64,000 nt of DNA from Cavenderia fasciculata (lineage: Eukaryota > Evosea > Eumycetozoa > Acytosteliales > Cavenderiaceae), in the NCBI RefSeq assembly GCF_000203815.1, contig NW_004457708.1:248001-312000 (forward strand), written 5' to 3'. A model generated the notes under the pieces. The model worked only from the letters and a program-made list of their open reading frames with translations, was not told the origin of the DNA and made no database searches. Each line of letters starts with the position of its first letter. Position 1 is the stretch's first letter. Shown one piece after another: positions 11,662 to 24,358 of the stretch. The position numbers and the translations under genes are program-made.

Positions 11662-13891
11662 TTAGATTTCAGATTCCCAAGTCTTGCTAAGACAAATAGC
11701 AGCATTAATAATAGCAACCATGGAAGCTGTTTTTGGGAAGTTACCCCAGATCTCTTTTGTTTCAAGATCAATGTTTTGACTGATGAGACCCAAAGAGGTA
11801 CAGTCATTGAGGATGTTTTCAAAGAGTTGTCTTGCTTCGTCGTGTCTACCAATCTTGTGGAGAGCAGTAAGATAGAGAAGTGTCTGAGTGACCGATGCAG
11901 TCTTGGAGTTGGGGCCGTCAACAATATACATGCCAACACGATGGGTAGATTCCAACAACTTGACAGATCCTAGGTATCTTGGGTCCATGTGAGAGACAAA
12001 ACCGCATTCTCCAAGGAAGAGAATGGAAGGGTCTACACAGTCTCCACCCCAGGTACTGACAAATGAAACCAACTTGTCGTTGAAACAATTTGCCATGATA
12101 TCCTTTTTGATCTTGTCGGCCATTTCTTGCCAAAACATTGCCTTGTCTGGGATTCTCAACTTGTTGGCAATCTTTGCCAATCTATCACAACCGGCCCAGC
12201 ACATCACACTTGTATAGGTATAGATCTTACCCTCTTCAACCGATCCATTACCACTTGGTCCACAATCTGGTTTATTATAATTGGTATAAGCTTGAATCCC
12301 TAATCCTTCTAATCTTTGGAATAAACTAAAAAAAAAGAGTAAGAATAAGTTATTGCTTTGATTATATATTTTTTTTTTTTTGACATACTTGACATCACCA
12401 GGTTTTTGTAATCTTTCATCAAAGAACATTTGAATACTTGAAAGGATTAAATGACCATAGACATCATTTTGAATCAACTTGTAGTCACGAGTACCAATTT
12501 TAACTGGACCCATACCACGGTAACCAGTAAGACGATACATTGCCTTTTCATAGAGTTTGGTTTCAAGCGAGATACCATAGACTGGTTGCAAGATACCACC
12601 ATTCTCTTGAGATCCTGCCACAATGTTGGAAAGATAGGTAAGGAAATCCTCCATCATCTTGGTGTTGGCCAACTTGTTAAAGGTATGGATAATGTATGCA
12701 GTATCCCTTAACCAACAGAATCTTAGGTCAAACCCTTCAGAAGTTGATTTCTCTGGAATCGACGTTGTCACCGATGCAATCAATGCTCCAGATTCTTCAA
12801 ATTGACATAACTTTACAGTTATACATGCTCTTAATACTTGACTTTGCCATTCTAATGGAATCTAGAGAGAAACAAAATTAAAATAAAAAATAAAAGAATT
12901 AAACTAAATAAGAGTATGTTTAATATATATTTTACATACAGCCAAAGATTTGGTATATTCATGCCAATATTCAATTGTTTTTTCAAGATAGGTGTTTGTA
13001 ACTTCATTTAATGATTCCTTTAAACTTTCATCGGCCATGAATACAAAGTAAAGAGGTTCATCAACTTCGAAAAGTACTTCATCAACAATATAAGATATCG
13101 GTGCATTGGTAGTCAATCTCATTACCATTGAAGGTAATAAATATCTAATATGATTTGTACCTCTTGTCTTTTCTGGTGATCCCCATCCATAACTAAAAAA
13201 AGAAAAAGAAAAGAAAAAGAATAATAATGTTAATAAAACTTGTGATCTATCTATCTATCTATCTCTCTCAAATATTTATATATTTACCCAAAAGTAGGTC
13301 TAAGTCTAACTTTGATTCTACAATTACCAAGTGGTTTGATGATTCTCATTAGCATACTAGGTCTGTATGGTCTGTTGTACATATTGAATCTTGGTGCAAA
13401 ATCAATAATCTCTACTCCACCATCATTGTTGTTGAATAGTTTGGTTACCAATACTGCTGTGTTCTTGATATAACATTGTTCACTAAATGCATAATTCTCT
13501 AATACAACATCATAGAATCCTTCAAAAGTAAAATGTAAAATGAAAAAGAGAAAGAAAAAATTTTAATTTAATTTAAATATGATTCGTTGTAAATGTGATG
13601 GATGTTCACAACCAAAACTTGTTAGTTTCTATTCATATATTTACCTATATCATTTGATTTTCTAACAAGTGAACAAAAAATAGGATCAGCATCAAATCTT
13701 GGTATACAACACCATTTGATACTAGCCTTTTTATCGACTAGAGCGCCAAATGAACAATTGCCAATCAGTGCAAGATCTAGATTTTGTTGTTCGTGTTGTT
13801 GTTTTGGTTGGTTGAGTGACATTGATTGAATGGGCAGATTTGGAGGAGGATCATGTGCATTCACTTTTAATGTTGGAACAGATTCTGTCAT
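11662..13891 (-). CDS. Glycoside hydrolase family 15 (glucoamylase/trehalase-like) protein
   Basis: Five exons close in phase: 13891-13645, 13519-13288, 13193-12940, 12861-12389 and 12325-11662 (about 622 aa). The N-terminal part has the signature of the GH15 non-catalytic domain (LALIGNCSFGALVD, IKWCCIPRFDADPIFCSLV). The catalytic (alpha/alpha)6 barrel shows FDLRFCWLRDTAYIIHTF, TYTSVMCWAGCDRLAKIA, TASVTQTLLYLTALHKIGRHDEA and the C-terminal EIWGNFPKTASMVAIINAA, the usual base-containing motif of this family. There is no signal peptide, so a cytosolic enzyme acting on alpha-glucans or trehalose is likely. GH15 members of this architecture in bacteria and protists include glucoamylases and trehalases, and substrate cannot be told from motifs. 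It is convergent with NSF copy B, 173 bp away. Confidence 0.93.
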
Positions 13892-14730
13892 TTAATTTAT
13901 TATTACTCTCTATTATTTATTTATATTTATAATTATCTTTCTTGAGTATTATACTATTAAATGTTATATGAAAAAATAATAATCAATAAACCCCACCAAC
14001 CTTTAATACTAGTAGTACTACAACTACTCCACATTCATTTTCATTTTCATAATTATCAAATTCATATTAATTTTATTTAATATTTGAAACGATCATCATC
14101 CATCGTTTCAGAGGTGCAGTAGAGGTGGTGGAGGAGGATGGTGGTTTCACTGCTCTACTACTACTATTTATTATTATTATTCACCTTCTCTTTTTTTATT
14201 CACACGAATCATCATCATCATCAACCACACATTCGTTTTTGTGAACTTCTTTATGATTATCATTATTTGTTTTTTTTTTATTATTACAAAATTTTTATTA
14301 TTCTAAAACAAACAAAAAAAAAAAAGTCCAAAAGACGATGTGTGGAATACCAGGGAAAAATAATTATTTTTATTTTTATTAATACTTTACTATTATTACT
14401 ATTATTACTATTATTGCGCGTACACTCGGGCGAGATTGAGATTGTTACACTATTTGATGATCATCTTTCTTTAAAAGGAAATGAAACCTGATTCTTTCAT
14501 TCCATGTTATTCAAAGCACGATTGTATTGGGTGAATGAAACAAATGTATTTGTCAATCAAAGACGGATATTATTTATTTTTACACAAAGTGTTAGCATCA
14601 TCACTGCTTGATTTCCTTTTTCGAAAAGTAGTAACTTTTTTTTTACTCTTTAGGAAACTGTTTCTACTCTTTTCTTTTCCTATTCTAGAAATGAGGGGGG
14701 TTACTTTACTTAAGTTCATTGATTTGAAAG

Positions 14731-14746
14731 ATGACGATATCGTCAT
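14731..14746. repeat. 16-bp perfect palindrome
   Basis: ATGACGATATCGTCAT reads identically on both strands. It is a possible dimeric protein-binding site; no function is known. Confidence 0.6.
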
Positions 14747-14761
14747 TTTTAGAGAATAGGC

Positions 14762-14789
14762 AAGTGTCAATCAAAAAGTGTCAATCAAA
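14762..14789 (+). repeat. 14-bp perfect tandem duplication
   Basis: AAGTGTCAATCAAA occurs twice in direct contact (14762-14775 and 14776-14789). It is not low-complexity sequence. It could be paired regulator sites or a replication slip. Confidence 0.7.
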
Positions 14790-16117
14790 TGACCATACTT
14801 TGTCCAACACAGACTGATAATCCTGTTCATGACCCCCCCTCAATCATCTGAATTGTCATGGTATTTGATTTGATTGATAGATCTATTTGGAGAGTGGATC
14901 ATGTGACGGTTCAAATTAGAATTGGATTTTGCCCATAAAGTAGGAAGTTGTGAGTTTTGATTGATGGGGGCAATCACACCAAATCAAAGTGGATTTTTGC
15001 CCCTATCCAAGTTTGTGGGCACGATTTACCCTAATTTTAGAGTAATTAATTTGAGACGGGTTGGAGATGCACCTGCTTTGGTCATGGAGTCGCGAGATAT
15101 AAGTGAGCGTTTAAATCTTTGATCATGTTACATCTGTCCTCTGTCCTCATTTAATTACCTCCATGGTTTCAAAGAGAGTGTGACTAACCAATTCATTTAT
15201 CTAATCTTATCTGTTTACATCTCTCTCCAGATCCCCCTCCCATCTCCCAATGAAAAAACCCTTGCACTAGGATGTATCAGTCCCTCCTCCCTCTCTGAAT
15301 TATGTGATAGGTATACAGGGCTTGCTAGATTTATAAACCGTATCCACCCTCCCTCCCCTTCATCCACACACCTGGAAACAAAAAGTCGTGAGAGGAGGAG
15401 GATAGATGATTGTTTGGAAAAATAATATTCCCCACATCAATCAAAAACATGACTTTAAATTATCTTATTATTTTCATTTGATTCATACACACAAACAAAC
15501 AAACACACACATAAACCAAACCAAATCAAACCATTAAATCCCCCAACCCCAATTAATTAATTAATAATATTTTGTTGTTGTTGCTGTCAAATCCACATTT
15601 TAAATATTAATCAATAACACTCTCTTCTCTTAATTATCCTCTTTTTATTTTTATTTATATTACCCTAACCAGAGACAGATAGATAGATAGATAAATAGAT
15701 AATAGAACCGATAAAAATTAAATAATACAAATAATAATAATTATATATGTAGACTAAAAAAAAAACTTCATTGAAAACTATTCAAAATAGATTTTTTGTT
15801 GAACATCACAGAAGACTAGTTCATCAAAAAAAATAATAATATAAATTATAAAACTCGAGACAAAGACGAGAGAAGAAGAGTATGTTATAAAAAACCAATG
15901 TATCCATTTTTTATTATGTTTGTTTATAAATATTATAATTATTATTATTATTACTTGATCATATGATCAAACGAGTGTGACAGAGACAGAAAAGAAAATC
16001 TGTTATTATTTTCATAGTACAGTTTGTAGTGTTACAGTTTGTAGTGGTGGTAGTAGTAGTAGAAAAGAAAAAAAGAAATATGTATATGTATATATATATA
16101 TATATATCTACAATAGA

Positions 16118-16713
16118 TTAATAGTAATAACCACTTCCAGCTAAATGATTAGATAAGCTAGAATAAGGAATACTATTATGGTTGTTGGAGGTGGTGGTTA
16201 TTGAAGTTGGTGCAGCAACGATAGTTGGCATTTCATTCATTATGTAATTTTGGTGGTGGTGGTTTGTAGAGACTATATGAATATTACTATTTGGATTATA
16301 GATTGGTGATGACGATGAATGTGGTGAATGGTAGGCATTCATCATATGGTTGTCATTGATGGTATTGTTAAACTCTGTCGAACAAGTTATAGATATGCTT
16401 GGTGGGTATGATGGATGCGATGGTGCAGTTGCCATTCTTGCTGTCATTGGTGGTGATGGAGTTGGTGATACTGGTACTGGTATATATATATAATTATTTG
16501 TATTTGGATTATAATATTGTTGTTGTTCAGTTATTTGTTGTTGTTGTTGTTGTTGTTGTTGTGGTAACAATCTTGGTGAAATATTTATAGCATATGGTGT
16601 AGAATATTGTGGTTGCTGTTGTTGTTGTGGTTGATAATAACCATAATTATTTGGGTCATAATTGGCTGTTGTTGATGGGTAAGTAAAAGATATATTATTA
16701 TTTGGTGTTACAA

Positions 16714-16760
<47 letters not shown>

Positions 16761-18000
16761 GTTATATTAACATTATTATTATTATTATTATTTGGTGTTA
16801 CAATATTATTATTATAGGTATTGGTAGTATTATTATTATTATTATTATTAATTGTATTTGTGGTAGTAGTAGTAGTACTGGTATTACTCATCAACAATGG
16901 TCTTGGAGATATTGATTTTGGAACTTCACCAACTGCCGCCTTGTCATTGATACTAAGATGTACAAATGATGGAGTTGGTGAAAGTGGAGCGGTGGCAGCG
17001 ACAACGACCTTTGAATGGCTATTATTGACCATAGTCTTTAATTGACTAGCATTTAAAGAGGCACGACGAGATGCACCTGTACCATTGTTGGAGGCAACTG
17101 GATTTAAAGAACCATCCTTTTTGAATTTGGAGGCACCAAAGATACAATAATAGGTGACATACATGCCATTGAGCTCTTGGAGTGTGTATTCCTTGACAGA
17201 CTTGGTGTCAATACCATAACGCGATCTCAAGTCGGCGATCAATCGCTCTCTTGGGAGGTTATTGTCAAAGTGCACATTGCCAGGCTTTTGAAAGGTAAAA
17301 ATGTGTCGAATGATACGTTCGACCAACTTTTGCTTGGCACCCTTGCACGATTGGTTGACATCACGCAAAAGCGACTGCAACTCTACAGCTTTCAAGTTTT
17401 TCAAGTAGCCAACACAAATGGTCTTGAGGTCCTCATCAGAGTACTTGGGAGCAGCTGCAGAGGCACTAGCACCAGTACCAGCACCAGCAACGTCAGATGG
17501 AACCTGTTGGTTGGCAAAATGACAGTGTGGAGACTCCATTCCATAGAGGTTTGGAGATGCTGGTTGCGATGTATGTGGTGACGATGGTGATGATCCTGCG
17601 CTGCTACTACCAGCATTGGATTGGTGTGGTGAAGAATAAAAACGATCCAATGAAGATGATGAATCAACTTCACTACTTCCATTTATTGATGATGATGATA
17701 ATCTTTTCTATAAAATTAGAAAAAAAATAGAAATAGAAATAGAAAAAAAGAAAAATTGTTGTTGGTATAAAAATAATTTATAAATTATTATCAACTCAAT
17801 CTCTCTATACATACAATTCTATTTTTCATAAAAGTGGAATAACATTCCTTACAAATATGGACTTTATCATTGGTAGTTGGAGCAGTTGGAAATATACCAG
17901 TCTTTGTTTGAATAAAGGTCGCAAGAGTATTATCCAACTCTATATCTCGATATTCAACCATACAAAACTTTGGACATGCAACACATTTAACAGATGTCAT
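16118..18000 (-). CDS. Zinc-ribbon and SAP-like low-complexity protein, probably nuclear
   Basis: Exons 18000-17815 and 17707-16118 close in phase 0 and give 591 aa. Residues 1-62 contain a Cys cluster (VKCVACPKFC and HICKECYSTF) that could bind one zinc. After a Ser/Pro linker comes a globular block at about residues 145-245: LKAVELQSLLRDVNQSCKGAKQ, VERIIRHIF, LIADLRSRYGIDTKSV and YTLQELNGMYVTYYC. The first unit has the helix-bend-helix look of SAP DNA-binding motifs (Leu-x5-Leu-x11-G-K/Q-x2-L). The rest is Asn, Gln, Ser and Pro repeats. A role in chromatin or RNA metabolism is a guess. The gene sits alone, with 2.2 kb empty on each side, unlike the tight spacing elsewhere. Confidence 0.75.
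16711..16760 (-). repeat. (AAT)n repeat encoding polyasparagine
   Basis: A pure trinucleotide run within the SAP-like gene encodes about 16 Asn in a row. Shorter copies flank it (16772-16791 and 16831-16850). Confidence 0.9.
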
Positions 18001-20237
18001 TGTTTGTTTGTTTGTTGTATTTTTTTAAAAAAAAAAATAATTATTATTTATGTATGTATATTTATATATGAAATAGGAAATACAAGTTGATATGTATAAA
18101 TATATATATAAATGTATATTATGGATGATGATCAGAAAAATAGTATTATTTTGATTAAAAGGAGGTGGCAACACAGGATTATTATTAGTATTATTTAATA
18201 TTTAGGTTGAAAGAGAAGAGGAAGGAGGAGTAAAATAATGACACCTTTGTTATGAAAGAGCTGGATGGATTTGATTGATTGATAGGGTGGTTGGATGGAT
18301 GGATGGTGAGGGGGTATCCAGCTCAGAGAGATATCTGGTTTGGTTTAGAGGTGGTCAACACACGCTACGTATTTTAAAGTTATTGATTATGGTTGTTGCG
18401 CGCTATTTTGTAATTATAACTTTGGTTGTTAGTTGTACTGCAATGATGATGGTGTCAATGAAAGTGGAGAGAAGCAGCTCATATGGAAGGTGGAAGGAGA
18501 ATCGAGTTTTAAAAATGGTATAGTGGTGAAGATATATTGGGAGTTTACGTGGTTTGTGGTGCGGTTAGTGTGTTGCAATTCTAAAGACTTTAATATTATT
18601 CTATTGTGGTAATGGTAGGGGATGGAGTGTGTTGGTTGGTGGGTGTTGATATGAATATGATCAATGACGATGATAAGGGAGAACGATGATGATGATGAAT
18701 TTTAGTTTCGTGTCAATGGGATAATATGATTCAAGATGTAAGTTCGTGTAATCAAAAAAAAAATTAAAAAATTGTTGTTGAGACACGGGAGAATGTAATG
18801 CGAGATGTATGTTTATATATCTCTCTATCTCTTTATGATTAGATTATCTCTATATTATTTTATATATTTATGTATATATATGTAAATATCGAATTGTTGT
18901 ATATAACAAGATTGATAAGGTTTTAGTTGTTAAAGTATACTACTTGAAAAGAACTGGTCATCTTCCTCTTTTGATACTGCTGTTGTGTTGTGTGTGTCTG
19001 TGTGTGAGTTACTAGTATCTATTAGAGGAAGGGTGTTGTCTTTTCTGTTTCTGTAGAGAATATGTGTTATTTTTAGTAGCAATTTACTTTTATTAAAAAT
19101 TGGCTATCCCCAATTACAAGACAGAGATTATCATCTGCATGGGGATAATATAAGAGAGAGACTCTCAAACAAAAGGTGCCCCTGTATCAATATTGAAAGG
19201 GAATTGAAAAGTTGTGTCCCCAAAAATAGATTACAATCAAATCAATCCCCAGCCCCATGCAAAACAACCAGCAGCGATTTTATTTTTTTTGCAAGTTCAC
19301 AGAGTGAGAAAACAACCCCTCCTACTATACCACTATTTTTTCGATACTCGAAAGGTGTGAGGATAGGCCAGCAGCGGGCTTGAAGCTACGTAGGGCTCAC
19401 CCCTCCCAACACAAAGTCAAGATATTTTAAAAACTCTTTCTTTCATTTTGATTTATCATCATGTGGACAACTAGTACCACCATGTTTAAGGAGAGGCTAT
19501 TGGATATCGATTTTTTACCTCTTTTGTACACGTGAGTGTCTTTTGTCGAGAACTACCCCCAACATACCAAAGACTCTATTTTTGAAATCAAAAAAGAGTC
19601 AAGCAGTCAAATCAAACGTCAACAACAAACAACAGGTGATTAAAAAGATTGGGATCAAATGATTGATTTGATTATATTGAATGGTTTGTACGTAGGCAAT
19701 CAAAACCCTTGGTACCTACAAACAAAGGTAAAATTTGCATCGATGGTTCGTGGATGGGTTTTTTATTTATCGTACACTGAATAAAAAACCCATCCACGAA
19801 CCATCGATGCAAATTTTACCTTTGTTTTAGTTTTTCTAAATTTGGACCCCGAGCCAATAAGATGCTTAATTTAGACACACTGGTTTTCGATGTAAGCATA
19901 AAGTGTCAAGAATTCTTTTTTTATATGTTTCATGGTCTTGAAACCCAATAAATCAATGGGGGTTAAACTATTTTAATAATAATATCTATATCAAGAGAGA
20001 GGAGAGCCTTTAGCATTGACTTGCTTACCACAAATTTCTTTTTTAGATCAAAGGTTTTTCAAAGCAAGGGAAGAGACGAAGGCAGGAGTCATATAAATTC
20101 TTTGTTCTATTTTCAGATATCAAAGAAATTGGTCAATGATAATGATGATGTTTTTATTTGAACAAAAAAGTATGTATGATTGATTGCTAACTCTTTCTAA
20201 AATTGTTTTTTTTTTTTTTCTATTTTCTAAAATATTT
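18001..20237. other. 2.2 kb gene-free region with a perfect long hairpin
   Basis: This is the upstream region of the SAP-like gene and the 3' flank of the four-helix membrane protein gene. No coding region is supported. At 19101-19149 there is a weak TATCCCC/GGGGATA pairing. The clear feature is the 48-bp inverted repeat at 19720-19827, listed separately. GC-richer patches (about 19330-19410 and 19840-19870) are unexplained. Confidence 0.5.
19720..19827. ncRNA. Perfect 48-bp inverted repeat with 12-nt loop; candidate hairpin RNA
   Basis: Positions 19720-19767 are the exact reverse complement of 19780-19827, leaving a 12-nt loop (TATCGTACACTG). The arms are mixed sequence (they contain GGTTCGTGGATGGG and GCATCGATGG), not simple repeats, so chance is not a reasonable explanation. 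A transcript from either strand would fold into a 48-bp duplex, the size range of a Dicer substrate or a hairpin small-RNA precursor; D. discoideum has Dicer-like enzymes and miRNAs. Alternatives are a fold-back element, though I see no target-site duplication, or an inverted read/assembly artefact. The structure is certain; the RNA role is a hypothesis. Confidence 0.5.
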
Positions 20238-21029
20238 TTAAAGGTGGGCACCATCTTTAACCAAAGGTTCAATTGGTTTTGGTGGAACATAATATTCAAG
20301 ACTACAAAACAATGAAACTAATAATAAAACGGTAGCACGATTAGCAAGACTAGAATACCAAGCCATGTAGGGACCCCAAACAAAGTTTGAATTGGAATAG
20401 TAAAATCTTGATGGATTCTCTTCTTTACAAAGAACAACATTATATACTTTGGTACAATCCTTTTGTAAAAAAAACAACAAAAAAAAATATTATTATTAGA
20501 GATTTAAAATATTATTATTAATATTAATATTTAGTTGACATACAGAATTTAAAGCAGATGGTAATCTAAGTAACATTAAAAATGAAAACATTCCAATGAT
20601 AAAGGCTAAGAAAATAGAAACAGAGATGGAAGTGTTGGCAAATGGTTCATTCTTTGTAAATATTCTACAAGACATAAATAGCAATGACACTGTAGCAAAG
20701 CAAAAGGAAAGTATACAAGAGACAAACACTGTCGACATGAGATCAGATGTTATAGTTTGATGATTTTCAAATTCTACAAATTGATCACGATTTTGAATAA
20801 ATCCACCACTCTTGAATCTTTTTGTTGATCCTGTAACTGTGGATTTTTGTTCATACCATGGATCTAAAAAAAAAAAAAAAAAAAATAGATTGATTAGAGA
20901 AGAGATAAATAATAATTAAATTTAATTTAAATATTGTTTCTTACATAGGAATGATACAACCAATAGTGATACAGCAGCACATAAACTAATAAATCCTATA
21001 ATATTAATTGTTACTTTAGAATATTTCAT
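20238..21029 (-). CDS. Four-helix integral membrane protein of unknown function
   Basis: Three exons close in phase: 21029-20945, 20863-20544 and 20459-20238 (208 aa). Helix 1 is at residues 5-28 (IIGFISLCAAVSLLVVSFL) and is followed by a polar loop of about 50 residues. Helices 2 and 3 are VFVSCILSFCFATVSLLFM and ISVSIFLAFIIGMFSFLML, then comes a second loop with two Cys (DCTKVYNVVLCKEE), then helix 4 (ANRATVLLLVSLFCSLEYY). The layout of four helices with two extracellular loops is like claudin/PMP22/tetraspan-type proteins. The CCG motif of tetraspanins and the W-GLW-C-C motif of claudins are absent, so I leave it unnamed. Confidence 0.75.
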
Positions 21030-21253
21030 CTTTTTTTTTTTTTACAATGAATAGGAAAATAACTAAAAACTAACAAAAGAGAGAGAGAAAAGATTTAAAT
21101 ATTTCGACTTGCTTATTATTTTTTTGAAGTTTGTTTTTTTTGATGATCATCATATTTTAAAATAATTATTTTTTCAACTAATTAATAAATCTATTTCTAT
21201 CTAATCTAGATTTATATTTATTTTTTAAAAATATTATATATTTGTTTTTTTTT

Positions 21254-24200
21254 TTATTTATTCTTTTTTTGGTCTTCTTCACCAACCAAAGTAAGGAATA
21301 CATCTTCAAGAGATGTATTTTGAATTTGCCAATCGGTAATGTGTGGATCTTTTTGAGCGGTGAGGTAGCGAAGGAAGTGTGTCAAGGCCTCCATCGATGG
21401 TACAGAGTAAATAATATTGTTAGAGTTGATACGAATAAGTTTGGCAGTAGGTAACTTTTCACGGACTGTATGTTGGGTATTCTCTGGATCAGATGACACC
21501 AAATGCAGTTTATATCCTGATCCATGCTTGTTTTTGAGATGTAAAGATGTACCGACTGTAACCAATCGTCCATGATCCATAATCATAATCTTGTCACCTA
21601 ATTGATCACACTCTTCCATTGCATGACTCGTCAATAAAATTAATTTATCATTCTTTATACTTTTAATTAATCTCCAAATATATCTTCTATTTGCTGGATC
21701 AATTCCACTAAAGAATAAGAAATAAATAAATAAATAAAGTTAGAATCTAATTATTTGTTTTTGTTTTTTTCTATTATAACTTACGTTGTAGGTTCATCAA
21801 GAATGACAACTTGAGGATTACCAATGATAGCCATGGCAACTGATAGACGACGACGCATACCACCAGAGTAACTACCAACAGGGTTATCAGCAACCGAAGA
21901 CAATCTAACGGATTTTAGAATTTCATCAACATCGTGGTTGATGTTGGAACGAGTTTCCTTGACCAGTGTCATAATGTAGAGATGTTGACGGGCAGAAAAG
22001 TCGGGCCAGTAAACATCAAATTGTGGACAAATACCCATCGAAGAACGGATGTGGTCCATTTGAGTGGCCACATCGTAACCTTGGATAAATACATCACCTC
22101 TATTCATTGTGGTTTGACCAGACACCATATTGATTAGAGTGGTCTTGCCGGCACCATTGTGACCCTTTGGGTTTGTTAAAATAATTAATTCATTAATAAA
22201 TAATAATATATAAATGTTAGGTATTTAACATTAATGTTATACATACCAAAAGGGCAACAATCTTTCCACGCTCGGCACTGATACTAAGATTGTTGACTGC
22301 AAGCTTGCTACCATATTGTTTGGTTACATTTCTGACGATTAATGCGTGATGGTCGACATTGGACATATTGACACAGTTGGCCTCATTGAGAACGTCTGGG
22401 TCGTGTGATTGGACAGATCCACGTAACTGGTATTCTCTGATGGGGTATGGTCTAGAGTTGGGGAACCAATAGTTTGCTTGGAAGAGGAAAAGGGGGGATT
22501 TACGACCTCCGAAATCATCTGGGATGATCTTGTCAAAGTACCAAGCCAACACGAGGTAGATGACCAATGTAATAAACATATAAGAGACGGATGCATAGGT
22601 GGTGGTAATATGACGGTCAGACTCATAGGGAAGATTGCCAACAAAGTCGTCCCAGGAATAATAGGACAGTTTCGAGACACCATTGTATCCACTGAAAATA
22701 TCACTTCCCAAAATACCAGTTGAAATGTCACCTAAAATCTTGGTGATTCCCAATGGCGTCAAAACCAACCAAAGCAACAACCAAGCATAGACCTTAATCT
22801 TTTTCGAATAAATACCATAAAATACTGATCCCATAGTTGCCAATACAATAGTTGCTGATAAACAAATTAAAAATATTAATACTGCTATAATTACTAAAAA
22901 AGAGACAAAAAAGATTAATATTTTTTAAAAAGAGTATTTCTATTTTTTTTTTTAACATACCAGCAGCTTTAGTTCTAGAAAGTAAAGAAGATAATAATAT
23001 TGCAAGAGCAGTTAAACTAATACCATAGGTCATAAGGGTAATAAAGATGGCAGAACTATTACCATAGGCGAAAAAGTAAACACTTTTGGAAACATTACCA
23101 ATAAATAAAACCAAAACCGTATTGATAAAAGTGGCAAACAAACCATCAAAGAACCATGATGCAAGGTAGAGAGTATCATGAACACCAAATAAACGAAGAT
23201 ATGATCTAATCTTTCTTTCCTTTTCCTCTACTATTAAATAAACAAATAGGATAAATGGGAATGTCATACCAAACCATAAAAATACTGGTGTAAATGTTGC
23301 AAATACTAAATAGAAAATAACAAGTAAGTATTAATATTATTAATTAATTAAATTTGATTTGATTTGTTTTTTTTTAGTTTTGTACTTTACACATATTACT
23401 AGGAACAGGAGCATAATCATCATTCATATTACTAAGAGCACTGGGAGGTTTAACAGTTTGAACTGTTCCAAGACTACCTTGACCATTTGTAAGTTTTGAA
23501 AGGAGAACCTTTTCAATGGCGAGACGAATAGAATAAGAGTATTGAGTTTCAATGGTATTGTAATAATCGTTGTTAAAGTTCATAAATACAAAACCATTCT
23601 TTACATCTTGATCGTTTACATAATAGGTCATTGCATATCTGATCGATGTTTCATTGGTGAAGGTAAAGTAGACAAGTGCAAATCCTGTGGTTTGGTGACC
23701 CTGATTTCCTTGTTGGTATCTAACCAACGATGCCATTGAAGTTGGTAATTGATAGGGTTCTGGAATCGGTGCAAAATCAACACCGGCATCCAAATTTAAC
23801 AATTCTGCAATCAAATTTAACATATCAGTATCTGCTGCTACAATACTTCCATTTTCACTTGTAAATGAATACATCATTGTGTAATCACACTAAATAGACA
23901 AAAATAAAAAGATTAAGAGTTAGTAAAATAAAATAATATGATTATTATTCATTATTTGATTCATTCATTATTTGATTGTTTTCCATACTCTTGTTTGATA
24001 ATCAATAAACATGTTTGTTGGAGTAAAAGTACTATTAGTTTGAGCATTGATAGCAGATTGATTGATACTCTTGGCAGTGATCAAACAAATCAACATTACC
24101 CAAAATGGGAATGTTAATCTAAGGAATGTATTTACTTTATTTTTTGCCTAAATTTACAAAGAAAGTAAGTAAAGTTTAAAAAAAAGTGATCCTGTGTATC

Positions 24201-24358
24201 TTTTCTATCTATCTATTTCATACCAATAAAAGTAATTGTTTATACATTAATATTTTAAATTGTTGAAATACACTAGCTTTTTGTGTAACAGATGGTGAGG
24301 AAGATGAAGATGATCTCTCGCCATTGTTAAACAATGGGATTGTATGTTGATCCACCAT
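21254..24358 (-). CDS. Half-size ABC transporter, ABCA subfamily (minus-strand partner)
   Basis: Seven exons close in phase: 24358-24224, 24147-23989, 23889-23391, 23305-22961, 22893-22247, 22164-21785 and 21707-21254 (872 aa). The start is the first in-frame ATG after a long Asn-rich open stretch lacking ATG. Order: a cytosolic Ser-rich N-tail, helix 1 (LRLTFPFWVMLICLIT), a large exocytoplasmic loop (about residues 75-270), and a cluster of helices typical of ABC2-type membrane domains, including the VEEKERKIR segment before helix 2. The ATPase has Walker A GHNGAGKTT, a Q-loop in GICPQFDVYW, signature YSGGMRRRLS, Walker B VVILDEPTTGIDP and H-loop LLTSHAMEE. ABCA proteins export lipids or lipophilic compounds, and dictyostelids have several half-size members. 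It is head to head with the next gene. Confidence 0.95.

Larger units (their letters stand above)
13892..16117. other. 2.2 kb gene-free region upstream of the GH15 gene
   Basis: The GH15 promoter should lie at its left end and the 3' flank of the SAP-like gene at its right end. The interval 14500-15430 is less AT-rich than most flanks and has a few short open frames. None has a plausible intron partner, low-complexity signature or family match. It holds a 9-bp stem hairpin (14085-14093 with 14102-14110), a 16-bp perfect palindrome (14731-14746) and a 14-bp perfect tandem duplication (14762-14789). No tRNA fold or recognised ncRNA was found. Confidence 0.45.

Noticed and set aside
14138-14491. 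117-codon plus-strand open frame in the GH15 upstream region
   Set aside because: Composition is A/T-run and His/Phe/Tyr-rich noise, without domain, splice partner or conserved segment.
14535-14759. Short open frames on both strands in the same region
   Set aside because: Overlapping on opposite strands, with no protein-like pattern.
14930-14945. TTTTGCCCATAAAG, similar to the upstream element of dictyostelid small-RNA genes
   Set aside because: No Class I RNA or snRNA-like sequence was found about 60 bp downstream.
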